DNA of 64,000 nt from Bacteroidales bacterium (GTDB lineage Bacteria; Bacteroidota; Bacteroidia; Bacteroidales; Paludibacteraceae), in contig JALFYY010000001.1 in assembly GCA_022783865.1 (NCBI GenBank), positions 16,169-80,168 on the forward strand, written 5' to 3'. This document shows, in pieces, positions 15,861 through 24,466 of this stretch. Under the pieces are notes generated by a model. That model did not search any database, was not told the DNA's origin, and saw only the letters and a list, made by a program, of their open reading frames with translations. The stretch's first letter is position 1. Each line of letters starts with the position of its first letter. A program made the translations under genes and the position numbers.

Positions 15861-16762
15861 GGTGTTTGCCCCGCCATTTTACGAAGGGCTTGCGGCGAAT
15901 AGCCCGTATGCTTTTTCACATACTTGCCGAAGAACGACTGGCTCGGGAAATTCAGGAGGTTGGCTATCTGCTGTACGTTGAGGGAGGAAGTCTGCAACAG
16001 CATTCTTGCTTCCTCAATTACACAGTATTCTATCCATTTGAGCGCAGAGATACCACTCACTTCTTTCACCACCGCAGAAAGATATTTGGGCGTAATGCAC
16101 AAGCGCTCAGCATAGAAAGACAAATCGTGATGCCGGCGATAATACAACCCCAATTCCTGCAAGAAAGCGGCAAAAATCTCCTCCTGCCGATTATTGACAG
16201 GCTTGCCTTCGCTCACGCCATGGGTGTATAGATTGCATACCTTCGATACCAATGCCTGCATCAAAGCTTTGGCTGTTGTTTCACGGAAACGATTATCGGC
16301 ATCGGTCATCTCGTTGAAAAGCAAACGGTGGTAATCGGCTATCCAAGCAATATCTTTCTCTCCCAATTCCGCACAAGGGTGTTCGCGAACATAGAGCAAC
16401 AATGGCAACAGACTGCGTTGGTGCTGCAATATCTCGCCAAAGAAACGACTATTACAACATATGAGAATGGCTTTCATATCGTCGGAACCATCTTTCCATG
16501 TGACTACCTGATTGGGAAGCACCACTATATAATTGTTCTTCCGGAAGCAGAATGCCTTCGTGCCTACCGTTACTTCGCAGGAGCCTTCCAAGCAAATGCA
16601 GAATACCGCCATATTGACACGTAGCGTATCATCGCCGAAACTAATCTGGCGGATATCGTCGAACAAAGCAAAATCCTCCTCAGCAAAGACCATAGTGCGG
16701 TTGCTGAGGAGATTCCATTCGTGCAGTTTGCGCTGTAGTTCGTACAGATCGTAAACTTCCAT
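15839..16762 (-). CDS. AraC-family transcriptional regulator
   Basis: A DNA-binding regulator of 307 residues. The N-terminal part (about 30-190) has the cupin-like character of an AraC ligand domain (FGDDTLRVNMAVFCICLEGS). The C-terminal 100 residues hold two helix-turn-helix motifs: LSFYAERLCITPKYLSAVVK, then VQQIANLLNFPSQSFFGKYV ending in KHTGYSPQALRKMA, the classical AraC signature. It begins 11 nt after the glyS stop on the same strand, so it can be transcribed from the glyS promoter. Its 3' end overlaps the last permease gene of the facing efflux operon. The ligand is unknown; control of the adjacent exporter is a guess from position. Confidence 0.93.
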   Translation of the reverse strand: MEVYDLYELQRKLHEWNLLSNRTMVFAEEDFALFDDIRQISFGDDTLRVNMAVFCICLEGSCEVTVGTKAFCFRKNNYIVVLPNQVVTWKDGSDDMKAILICCNSRFFGEILQHQRSLLPLLLYVREHPCAELGEKDIAWIADYHRLLFNEMTDADNRFRETTAKALMQALVSKVCNLYTHGVSEGKPVNNRQEEIFAAFLQELGLYYRRHHDLSFYAERLCITPKYLSAVVKEVSGISALKWIEYCVIEEARMLLQTSSLNVQQIANLLNFPSQSFFGKYVKKHTGYSPQALRKMAGQTPQAVALR

Positions 16763-16773
16763 ACAACAATTGT

Positions 16774-18318
16774 TTATGCTAACTTACGCAGCAATTCTTT
16801 CATATCCACTGCTTTGCCTATCAACGCGGGCAACTCGCTGATAGCTATGCGCTCCTGCGCCATCGTATCGCGATAACGAACGGTTACGCAATTATCGGTC
16901 AAAGTATCATGGTCGATAGTCACGCAGAAAGGTGTACCCACTGCATCCTGACGGCGATAGCGCTTGCCGATACTGTCTTTCTCATCGTAAGCACAACGGA
17001 AATCGTATTTGAGCAATTGCATCACTTCTTCCGCTTTCTCAGGCAGTCCGTCTTTCTTTACCAAAGGCATTACGCATACTTTCGTCGGCGCCAGTACAGG
17101 CGGCAGAGAGAGCACCACGCGCGTTTCGCCATTCTCCAAAGTCTCCTCTTTGTAGGCAGAGCACATGATACTCAAGAACATACGGTCCACACCAATACTG
17201 GTCTCTATGACGTAAGGCGTGTAGCTCTTGTTGAGTTCGGGGTCGAAATATTCTATTTTCTTGCCGCTGTATTTGGCATGCTGGCTCAAGTCGAAGTTCG
17301 TACGACTGTGAATGCCCTCCACTTCCTTGAATCCGAACGGCATCTGGAACTCGATATCTGTAGCGGCATTGGCATAGTGCGCCAATTTCTCATGGTCGTG
17401 ATAACGGTACTTCTCGTCACCCAAACCGAGTGCCTTGTGCCAACTCAGGCGATGTTCTTTCCAATACTTGAACCACTCCATTTCTTCACCAGGACGAACA
17501 AAGAACTGCATCTCCATCTGCTCGAACTCACGCATACGGAACACGAACTGGCGCGCTACAATCTCGTTGCGAAACGCCTTGCCGATTTGTGCGATACCGA
17601 AAGGAATCTTCATGCGGCCCGTCTTCTGTACGTTGAGGAAATTGACGAATATGCCTTGTGCCGTTTCGGGACGAAGGTAGATTTTCATACTACCGTCCGA
17701 AGTGGAGCCCATCTCGGTGGAGAACATCAAGTTGAACTGACGAACATCGGTCCAATTCTTGGTGCCACTGATGGGGCAAACGATGCCTTCATCGAGGATA
17801 ATCTGTTTGAGTTCATTGAGGTCATTGGCGTTCATTGCTTCCGAATAGCGAGTATGAAGCGCTTCCCGTTTTTGTACGTGCTCCTGTACACGGGGATTGG
17901 TCTGACGGAAGAGTTCAGCATCGAAACTGTCGCCGAAACGCTTGGCTGCTTTGGCTATTTCCTTCTCAATCTTCTCGTCATATTTGGCAATCTGGTCTTC
18001 TATCAGTACGTCAGCACGATAGCGTTTCTTAGAATCGCGATTGTCAATAAGCGGGTCGTTGAAGGCATCTACGTGACCTGAAGCCTTCCATGTGGTGGGG
18101 TGCATAAAGATAGCGGCATCAATACCAACGATATTTTCGTGCACACGCGTCATGGCTTCCCACCAATAACGCTTGATATTGTTTTTGAGTTCCACGCCGT
18201 TTTGTCCGTAATCATATACAGCTCCCAATCCGTCGTAAATATCGCTTGAGGGGAATACAAAGCCGTACTCTTTGCAGTGGGCTACCATTTTCTTGAAAGT
18301 TTCTTCCTGTGTTGCCAT
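16774..18318 (-). CDS. glyS: Glycyl-tRNA synthetase, single-chain (homodimeric) type
   Basis: Charges tRNA-Gly with glycine. It has 514 residues, the single-polypeptide alpha-2 form rather than the GlyQ+GlyS two-subunit form. The N-terminus reads FVFPSSDIYDGLGAVYDYGQ, the usual catalytic core opening. Class II motif 2 is visible as GKAFRNEIVARQFVFRMREF. A TETSIGVDR-like motif 3 (VIETSIGVDRMFLSIM) and a C-terminal anticodon-binding domain (LAPTKVCVMPL to ISELPALIG) follow. A TATCTTTG -7 box lies at 18405-18412 about 90 nt upstream. It is followed after 11 nt by an AraC regulator, an unusual companion for a synthetase. Confidence 0.97.
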   Translation of the reverse strand: MATQEETFKKMVAHCKEYGFVFPSSDIYDGLGAVYDYGQNGVELKNNIKRYWWEAMTRVHENIVGIDAAIFMHPTTWKASGHVDAFNDPLIDNRDSKKRYRADVLIEDQIAKYDEKIEKEIAKAAKRFGDSFDAELFRQTNPRVQEHVQKREALHTRYSEAMNANDLNELKQIILDEGIVCPISGTKNWTDVRQFNLMFSTEMGSTSDGSMKIYLRPETAQGIFVNFLNVQKTGRMKIPFGIAQIGKAFRNEIVARQFVFRMREFEQMEMQFFVRPGEEMEWFKYWKEHRLSWHKALGLGDEKYRYHDHEKLAHYANAATDIEFQMPFGFKEVEGIHSRTNFDLSQHAKYSGKKIEYFDPELNKSYTPYVIETSIGVDRMFLSIMCSAYKEETLENGETRVVLSLPPVLAPTKVCVMPLVKKDGLPEKAEEVMQLLKYDFRCAYDEKDSIGKRYRRQDAVGTPFCVTIDHDTLTDNCVTVRYRDTMAQERIAISELPALIGKAVDMKELLRKLA

Positions 18319-18404
18319 AGTGTATTATATTATTTTCGTTATTATCCTATTATGTTATAGTCTTTTATTATTACTCTTTTGTCTCTTCGGACCTTTTCAG
18401 CCTG

Positions 18405-18412
18405 CAAAGATA
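18405..18412 (-). promoter_or_regulatory. -7 promoter box for glyS
   Basis: CAAAGATA on plus reads TATCTTTG toward glyS, 87 nt ahead of its ATG. No T-box-like leader structure is evident in the short leader. Confidence 0.6.
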
Positions 18413-18600
18413 CAAAATAAATATGATATTCCTATCAGAGTGCATTTTTTTTGTCAGTCAGGGTCGATATACAGCGTAAGACAGCATTGTACATCCATGT
18501 TTCCCGGTGCGTAGGAGTAGCATAGCAATTGCACCGATAGCGAATATTGTTGATCTGTTCTATCGTATTCGTATTTCAGATGCCGGCTTGCTATCGGCTG

Positions 18601-18644
18601 AATCACCCACTAATCACCCACTAATCACCCACTAATCACCCACT
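18601..18644. repeat. 4 x 11-bp array, AATCACCCACT
   Basis: Four identical 11-bp units preceded by GGCTG. This is a base-substituted relative of the AATCACCAAGT array at 10478-10532. Confidence 0.9.
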
Positions 18645-18674
18645 CTTGCCGGCTTATGGTTATCCGGACGATAA

Positions 18675-18714
18675 GATGAGAAGATGAAAAGATGTGGAGA
18701 TGAGGAGATGAAGA
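18675..18714. repeat. 5 x 8-bp array, GATGAGGA type
   Basis: The units are GATGAGAA, GATGAAAA, GATGTGGA, GATGAGGA and GATGAAGA. The complementary unit TCCTCATC is tandemly repeated at 49275-49306. Confidence 0.7.
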
Positions 18715-18937
18715 GAATGTAAGTACGATGTTATGGAATGCGGAGCATCATCTTCCGCTGCCGGATTGTTGACGTTGAGGAAGTGAACGGGCAGAGCCCT
18801 AATTGAGGAACTGAGAAATTGAAGAGCTGAATATATGAGCAAAAATCATTAGTCTTTTGTCCTTGCTCCAATAGTCCAATTGTCAAATTTTTGCCACAAT
18901 GCGTCAATCTCTCCACATGGCAGCCAACAAAATGTTA

Positions 18938-18945
18938 TATCTTTG
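18938..18945 (+). promoter_or_regulatory. -7 promoter box for susC
   Basis: TATCTTTG, a perfect Bacteroidota -7 box, 80 nt ahead of the susC ATG. An upstream in-frame start at 18899 is therefore rejected. Confidence 0.65.
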
Positions 18946-19024
18946 CAATGTCAAATTGTCCCTCCATGGGACGCCCGCTTTATTTAACCAAATAATTTAT
19001 AATCAATACATAAGACTAACACAC

Positions 19025-22000
19025 ATGTTTGACAAGTTCAAATTCTTTTCGCTTTTGGCAGCGACTATGCTTTGCGGCACGCTTTCTGCCAAATTGGTGC
19101 ATGGAACAGTAACTGACGTGACGGGAGAGACTGTCATCTCCGCTTCAGTTGTGGTGAAAGGTACAACCATTGGTACTGTCACCGATTTCGATGGCAACTA
19201 CTCGATAGATGTTCCTGACGATGCACAGATTTTAGAGTTTTCCTACATCGGAATGGAAACCAAAGAGGTACCTATCACAGGTGATGTAATCAATGTAGTA
19301 CTTCAAGAGAATGCCGCGGTATTGGAAGAAGTGGTGGTAACAGGCTACGGCACAACCAAGAAACGCGACTTGGTGACGGCGGTTGCAAGCGTATCGGCAG
19401 AGCAGTTGAAAGACATTCCCGTAACATCCGCTTCGGAAGCACTACAAGGCAAATTGGCAGGTGTATCGGTGACGACTACGGAAGGTTCGCCGGATGCCGA
19501 TGTAAAGATTCGTGTCCGTGGCGGAACGTCGCTCACACAGTCGAACGACCCGTTGTATATAGTGGACGGTTTCCCCGTATCGAGCATTTCGGACATTGCG
19601 CCGTCGGACATCGCTTCGATGGACGTACTGAAAGATGCCGCTGCCACTGCCATCTACGGTGCACAGGGTGCCAACGGCGTTATCATCATCACTACGAAAG
19701 ACTCAGACACCGATTCCGACAAGATGGTTTTCCATGTGGACTACAGCGGATATGTGGGCTGGAAATGGCTGGCTAAGAAATACGATGTGATGGGTGTGGA
19801 AGACTTCACACTGATGCAATACGAATACGCCTATCTGAAAGACAAAACCAAACTGCGCGACAACTTCAATGCCTATTTCGACCAATTGTATCACAACACC
19901 AAATACTTGAAAGAAAGTGAAATAGAAACCACTCCTATCTCTACCCTATTGGAAGAATACGCTAATCCGGAACTGCATCCTTTCACCGACTGGCAAGACA
20001 AAACTTTCGGACGCACCGGTTTCAATTCCAATCAATCGGTCAGTATAAGCGGCGGTAACAAAAATGCAACGTTCACATTGTCTTACAACCGTATTGATGA
20101 CAAAGCCATAATGGAGCAATCCGACTACGCACGTAACAACCTTTCGTTGAAAGCCAAGTTCAAACCATTCAAAGACTTTACGGTTTCGTTCAGTACACGT
20201 TATACAGGAACAGAGGTGCTGGGTGCCGGTTCCAACGCCATCAAAGACAACGGAACCAGCACAGAATCACGTTTGCGCAACTGCGTTGTTTATACGCCCA
20301 CCGACTTATTGATGAAAGGTACAGGAGGAGGTGACGACGAAGACGAAACCTTTGGCAATCTCTACGACCCGCTGACGACTATCCGCGACAACTACAAGTT
20401 CAAGAAAGACAGCAAGTGGACTGCCAACGGATATTTGCAATATAAGTTCGCCAAACACTTCACCGCCCGTGTGGAATTAGGCTATGATTCACGCAATATC
20501 ACAACCGACCGTTATTATGGTCCTACCACCTATTTTTCGCATAACACAGGTCGTCCCGGAGTAGATGGCGGAACGGCACAAGTACAGGTACTCAACGAAA
20601 AGGAGAGCCGTCTGAGAAATGCCAACACTTTGGAATGGAAACAGAAATTCAACAAAGCCCACCAAGTATCGTTGCTGCTCGGCGAGGAAACCATTATCCG
20701 CAAATCTGCTACCGAAACACTCAACGGCTTTGGCTACAAAGGCAACTACGATGCTGCCAGCGGTGAGATTTTCAACTACTTAGGTCAAGCTTCTTATTCC
20801 GAGATACTCAACTATATCGACCCACGCGACAACCAACTCAGTTTCTTTGCCCGTGCTAACTACGATTATCTCGGACGCTATTACATCACTGCCACATTCC
20901 GTGCTGATGCTTCTACCCGTTTTGAGAAAGAAAACCAATGGGGCTATTTCCCCTCTGTGGCTGCCGCATGGCGTATTTCCGACGAGAACTGGATGGAGAA
21001 TGCACAATCGTGGTTGAGCAATCTGAAACTCCGCCTGTCGTATGGTATGGCGGGTAATAACAATGTTGATTTAGGTTATCTGCACCAAGATTTCCTCTCG
21101 CAACAAATGACCTATATCGATATGGGACAGGGAACGAGCAACATCCTTGTGGTAGGCGGTTCCGACAAAATCGCTCCCAACCCGCATTTGAAATGGGAAA
21201 CCACTATCACGCGTGACTTGGGTATCGACTACGGATTCTTCAACGAACGTCTGTCCGGTACTATCGACCTCTATTGGAATACCACCAAAGACCTTATTAT
21301 CAGACAAACCTTGCCATCCCGCTACAATGCCCAATACCAGAACATCGGTTCTACCGAGAACAAAGGTGTGGAATTTTCCATCAAAGGAATTATCTTGGAG
21401 CATCAGTCCAAACAGTTGAGTTATGGTTTGTCTGTTGACGGCAACATTGCCTACAACAAGAACAAAGTCATCGACTTAGGTAATATCACTTCTCTTTCTG
21501 CTCAAACCACTTGTTTCGGTTCATCGGAATACCTCACCTTGGCAGAGTTCCTCGTAGAAGTGGGACAACCTATCGGCAATGTATTGGGCTATCAAACCGA
21601 CGGCTATTATACGGCTTCAGATTTTGTTTCATATGTTCCTTCCACCAACTCATGGGGACTTGCCGAAGGCGTACCTTCTTATGGAGAAGGCTTCCTCAGT
21701 TCCGACATTCGCCCAGGTGCTGTCAAGTTCAAAGATATATCCGGTCCGAACGGTACACCTGATGGTATTATTGACGAGTACGATAAAGTAATCTTGGGCA
21801 ATACCGTTCCGGTACTTACCGGCGGTTTCAACATCTCCGCTTATGTAGGCGGTGACAAATGGGGACGTTTCGACATTGCTGCCAACTTCACCTTCGCTTG
21901 GGGCAACAAGATTCTGAACCTCAACAAGATGGAATACACCACAGTTACCGAGAAATCGCGTATGCGTAACCTCATCAACGATGTTAACTTCAGCAATCGC

Positions 22001-22435
22001 TACTCTTTGTTCGATGCTACCGGCAGTTACATGCCCGAAGCGCTTGCCGGCGGCAAAGCACTGGTATTCGGCGATGATTACACTGCTATGGCAACAGCAT
22101 TGGACAATATGAATGCCGAAAAAGGTGCAACTCATGCTTCGCCTATTATGTCGCACTATGTAGTAACCGACCAAGCTATGGAAGACGGTTCGTTCCTCCG
22201 TCTGCAAAACCTTACGATTGGTTACACGCTGCCACGCATATGGCTTGAAAAGGCACACTTGAATTCCATCCGTGTCTTTGCACAAGGTACGAACTTGTTC
22301 TGTGCCACCAAATATACAGGTATCGATCCCGAAGTGGATACACGTTCTTCGAAAAACCCGCTTACACCAGGAGTAGATTTCTCTGCTTATCCGAAATCGC
22401 GCGGTTTTAACATCGGTTTGAACATTCAATTCTAA
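19025..22435 (+). CDS. SusC-like TonB-dependent outer membrane transporter
   Basis: Imports oligosaccharides across the outer membrane using TonB energy, together with the SusD lipoprotein encoded next. It has 1136 residues from the ATG at 19025. In order: a signal peptide (to about residue 22), a carboxypeptidase-regulatory-like domain (about 24-97; VHGTVTDVTGETVISASVVV), a TonB box/motif EEVVVTGYG at 101-109, a plug domain (about 110-225, with LYIVDGFPV and DAAATAIYGAQGANGVIIIT) and a long barrel ending in SRGFNIGLNIQF, with a terminal Phe as usual. There is no N-terminal signalling extension, so it should not talk to an anti-sigma factor. Pectin-derived oligomers are the likely cargo, judged from the adjacent PL1 and GH28 genes. 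Confidence 0.95.
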   Translation: MFDKFKFFSLLAATMLCGTLSAKLVHGTVTDVTGETVISASVVVKGTTIGTVTDFDGNYSIDVPDDAQILEFSYIGMETKEVPITGDVINVVLQENAAVLEEVVVTGYGTTKKRDLVTAVASVSAEQLKDIPVTSASEALQGKLAGVSVTTTEGSPDADVKIRVRGGTSLTQSNDPLYIVDGFPVSSISDIAPSDIASMDVLKDAAATAIYGAQGANGVIIITTKDSDTDSDKMVFHVDYSGYVGWKWLAKKYDVMGVEDFTLMQYEYAYLKDKTKLRDNFNAYFDQLYHNTKYLKESEIETTPISTLLEEYANPELHPFTDWQDKTFGRTGFNSNQSVSISGGNKNATFTLSYNRIDDKAIMEQSDYARNNLSLKAKFKPFKDFTVSFSTRYTGTEVLGAGSNAIKDNGTSTESRLRNCVVYTPTDLLMKGTGGGDDEDETFGNLYDPLTTIRDNYKFKKDSKWTANGYLQYKFAKHFTARVELGYDSRNITTDRYYGPTTYFSHNTGRPGVDGGTAQVQVLNEKESRLRNANTLEWKQKFNKAHQVSLLLGEETIIRKSATETLNGFGYKGNYDAASGEIFNYLGQASYSEILNYIDPRDNQLSFFARANYDYLGRYYITATFRADASTRFEKENQWGYFPSVAAAWRISDENWMENAQSWLSNLKLRLSYGMAGNNNVDLGYLHQDFLSQQMTYIDMGQGTSNILVVGGSDKIAPNPHLKWETTITRDLGIDYGFFNERLSGTIDLYWNTTKDLIIRQTLPSRYNAQYQNIGSTENKGVEFSIKGIILEHQSKQLSYGLSVDGNIAYNKNKVIDLGNITSLSAQTTCFGSSEYLTLAEFLVEVGQPIGNVLGYQTDGYYTASDFVSYVPSTNSWGLAEGVPSYGEGFLSSDIRPGAVKFKDISGPNGTPDGIIDEYDKVILGNTVPVLTGGFNISAYVGGDKWGRFDIAANFTFAWGNKILNLNKMEYTTVTEKSRMRNLINDVNFSNRYSLFDATGSYMPEALAGGKALVFGDDYTAMATALDNMNAEKGATHASPIMSHYVVTDQAMEDGSFLRLQNLTIGYTLPRIWLEKAHLNSIRVFAQGTNLFCATKYTGIDPEVDTRSSKNPLTPGVDFSAYPKSRGFNIGLNIQF

Positions 22436-22449
22436 ATCATAGTACAACA

Positions 22450-24393
22450 ATGAAAAAGTTCATCTATATACTAATCGGTGCAGGTTTGCTTACATTATCC
22501 TCCTGCGAAAAAGATTTCTTTGAAACAGACTCTCCTTCGGCAATGGATATATCTGTATTCAAATCCACAGACTTGACAGAACAAGCCATTGGAGCTATCT
22601 ACAACACTTTCGGCGAAGACAAATCGTTCCGCAACCGTCTGTGTGGCGGCTATATGGCATTGAACACCGATATTGAATACTGCAACAAAGGAAGCGGACA
22701 AGCGAAAGAAAGTGCCATCTATGCTACCAGCAAAGGAACCGGCGACCTCTCTACCAGTAACGGTAAAGACCCTTGGGCATATCTGAATGCTGCCGTTGAA
22801 CGTGCCAATGTTGTAATCGACGGCATTTGTACGTATTCCGATACAACAGACGCTACTTTCAAATACCTGCTCGGTGAAACGCTCACCCTGAGAGCTTTCT
22901 GTTATCTGGAGCTGGTTAAACTATGGGGCGATGTTCCTGCCTGCTTCAAATCGTTCGACGGCAAAAACCTCAACGACCTCTATGTGTATAAAACCGACCG
23001 CAACGTTATCTTCGAGCAACTGCGCAAAGACCTTCGTTGGGCTGCTGAGTTGATGCCATGGTCGGAATCCTGCCCTGGCAAAGCCAACAACTATACAGGC
23101 CGTCCTTCCAAAGCGTTGGCATTAGGTCTGTTGGCACGTATGGATTTGATGTATGCAGGTATGGCATTACGTCCGAACACTTTCACCAAAGGCGGCACAA
23201 CCGACTGCTCGGTACAATACAACATCAAAGATGCTGCAGATCGTCAAGCCGTTTATCAGGAAGCCGTTTGGGCATGTTCCGAAATCATCAAACATGAAGA
23301 CTATAAGTTGGAAGGCAACTTTGAAGACATTTTCAAGAAACTCTGTGCAGATGAAGTGCGTTACAACCAATCCGAATTCATTTGGGCACTTCCTTTCTTG
23401 GACGATGCCCGTGGTCAGGTTCTTTGTCTGTCAGGCTTGAAAATGTCGGACAGAACACCAGGACATATCATCAATTCGAAATTCTATAGTTCAGGTAATA
23501 AAGACAATACAAAGATACAAGGTATGATTCAGATTGTACCAACCTTTGCATGGGATTTTGAAGACAACGATGCCCGTTATGCGGTAACAGTATGTCCTTT
23601 CCAATGGGAATACGACAATGGTAGCGGTGCAAGCAGCGACCCGTCGGCTTTCCCCGGAAGTAGTACATCGGAAAGTAAACTCTATCAAAAATTAGGGGAC
23701 GCTTCTTCCATCTACTTGGGCAAGTTCCGCATCGAATGGATGAAACGTACATGGTCAACCAACGAAGATTGTATCGATATGCCTGTTCTCCGCTATGCCG
23801 ACGTTCTCTTGATGTTTGCCGAGGCTGCCATCGGGAGTATGGAAGGCAATGCACCAAGCAATCTGTACGGGCTCAATCCGCAAGAACAATTCGACAAAGT
23901 ACGTACTCGTGCCGGGCTGCAACCGAAACCGCTCACCATGGAGAACATCATGGCTGAACGTGCTTTCGAGTTCTGCGGGGAAAACATCCGCAAATACGAC
24001 CTTATGCGTTGGAACAAACTCGGTTCACAATTGCAACTCACCATGGAACGTCTCGCCAATTTGGATGCAGGTACCGGCGAATTTGAAGGACGTATGGATT
24101 CTGTATATTTCACCTACAAACAAGATAACTCGTTTGCACAAAGCGGCAATGCCTACGTATTCGACAAGTTTGTCGGTCTCAAAAAAGGCGACACCGCTCC
24201 TGCCGACTATGACAAAACCGCAGGTTGGATACGCAAATCTTTCTATGAGAAAGAAGGTGAACGCCATCTTGCTGCCAAAGATTATTATCTCTACAAAGAA
24301 GGTGTTGATGTAGATATGCGTCACTATTGGCCTATCTTCGAAGTAAATATCAATGCTTCCAACGGAACTCTTTGGAACGATTACGGTTATTAA
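22450..24393 (+). CDS. SusD/RagB-family surface glycan-binding lipoprotein
   Basis: Caps the SusC barrel and captures oligosaccharides at the cell surface. It has 647 residues, with a lipoprotein signal MKKFIYILIGAGLLTLSSC whose Cys at about residue 19 is the lipid site. The TPR-rich SusD fold is indicated by an N-terminal segment (FKSTDLTEQAIGAIYNTFGE), the internal TLRAFCYLELVKLWGDVP typical of the family, and a C-terminal RagB/SusD region containing MPVLRYADVLLMFAEA and ERAFEFCGENIRKYDLMRW. The gene starts 14 nt after susC. A strong 14-bp inverted repeat follows it at 24411-24450 before the pectate lyase gene. Confidence 0.95.
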   Translation: MKKFIYILIGAGLLTLSSCEKDFFETDSPSAMDISVFKSTDLTEQAIGAIYNTFGEDKSFRNRLCGGYMALNTDIEYCNKGSGQAKESAIYATSKGTGDLSTSNGKDPWAYLNAAVERANVVIDGICTYSDTTDATFKYLLGETLTLRAFCYLELVKLWGDVPACFKSFDGKNLNDLYVYKTDRNVIFEQLRKDLRWAAELMPWSESCPGKANNYTGRPSKALALGLLARMDLMYAGMALRPNTFTKGGTTDCSVQYNIKDAADRQAVYQEAVWACSEIIKHEDYKLEGNFEDIFKKLCADEVRYNQSEFIWALPFLDDARGQVLCLSGLKMSDRTPGHIINSKFYSSGNKDNTKIQGMIQIVPTFAWDFEDNDARYAVTVCPFQWEYDNGSGASSDPSAFPGSSTSESKLYQKLGDASSIYLGKFRIEWMKRTWSTNEDCIDMPVLRYADVLLMFAEAAIGSMEGNAPSNLYGLNPQEQFDKVRTRAGLQPKPLTMENIMAERAFEFCGENIRKYDLMRWNKLGSQLQLTMERLANLDAGTGEFEGRMDSVYFTYKQDNSFAQSGNAYVFDKFVGLKKGDTAPADYDKTAGWIRKSFYEKEGERHLAAKDYYLYKEGVDVDMRHYWPIFEVNINASNGTLWNDYGY

Positions 24394-24410
24394 CAGCCTC
24401 CTACAAACAT

Positions 24411-24450
24411 TTGCAAAGCCTGCCCTACATATGTCCGGCAGGCTTTGCAA
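24411..24450 (+). terminator. Intercistronic hairpin between susD and the pectate lyase
   Basis: A perfect 14-bp stem: TTGCAAAGCCTGCC (24411-24424) pairs with GGCAGGCTTTGCAA (24437-24450) around a 12-base loop. No T-run follows, so it is more likely an mRNA-stabilising or attenuating hairpin than a full terminator. It sits 16 nt before the lyase start and could set different protein levels of SusCD and the enzyme. Confidence 0.7.
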
Positions 24451-24466
24451 TCGATTAGCATAAGAT

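Larger units (their letters stand above)
18319..19024. other. 706-bp divergent spacer between glyS and susC
   Basis: It holds the glyS -7 box (18405-18412), a 4x11-bp array (18601-18644), a 5x8-bp purine-rich array (18675-18714), the susC -7 box (18938-18945) and a small hairpin in the susC leader (GTCCC at 18958-18962, GGGAC at 18968-18972). No gene or known RNA was recognised between about 18413 and 18930. Confidence 0.6.

Noticed and set aside
18413..18930. T-box or other riboswitch ahead of glyS or susC
   Set aside because: Leaders from the -7 boxes are short (under 90 nt), and no T-box, FMN, cobalamin or other known riboswitch core was seen.
24411..24450. Full rho-independent terminator after susD
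   Set aside because: No T-run follows the stem, and the lyase gene begins 16 nt later on the same strand without its own visible -7 box.
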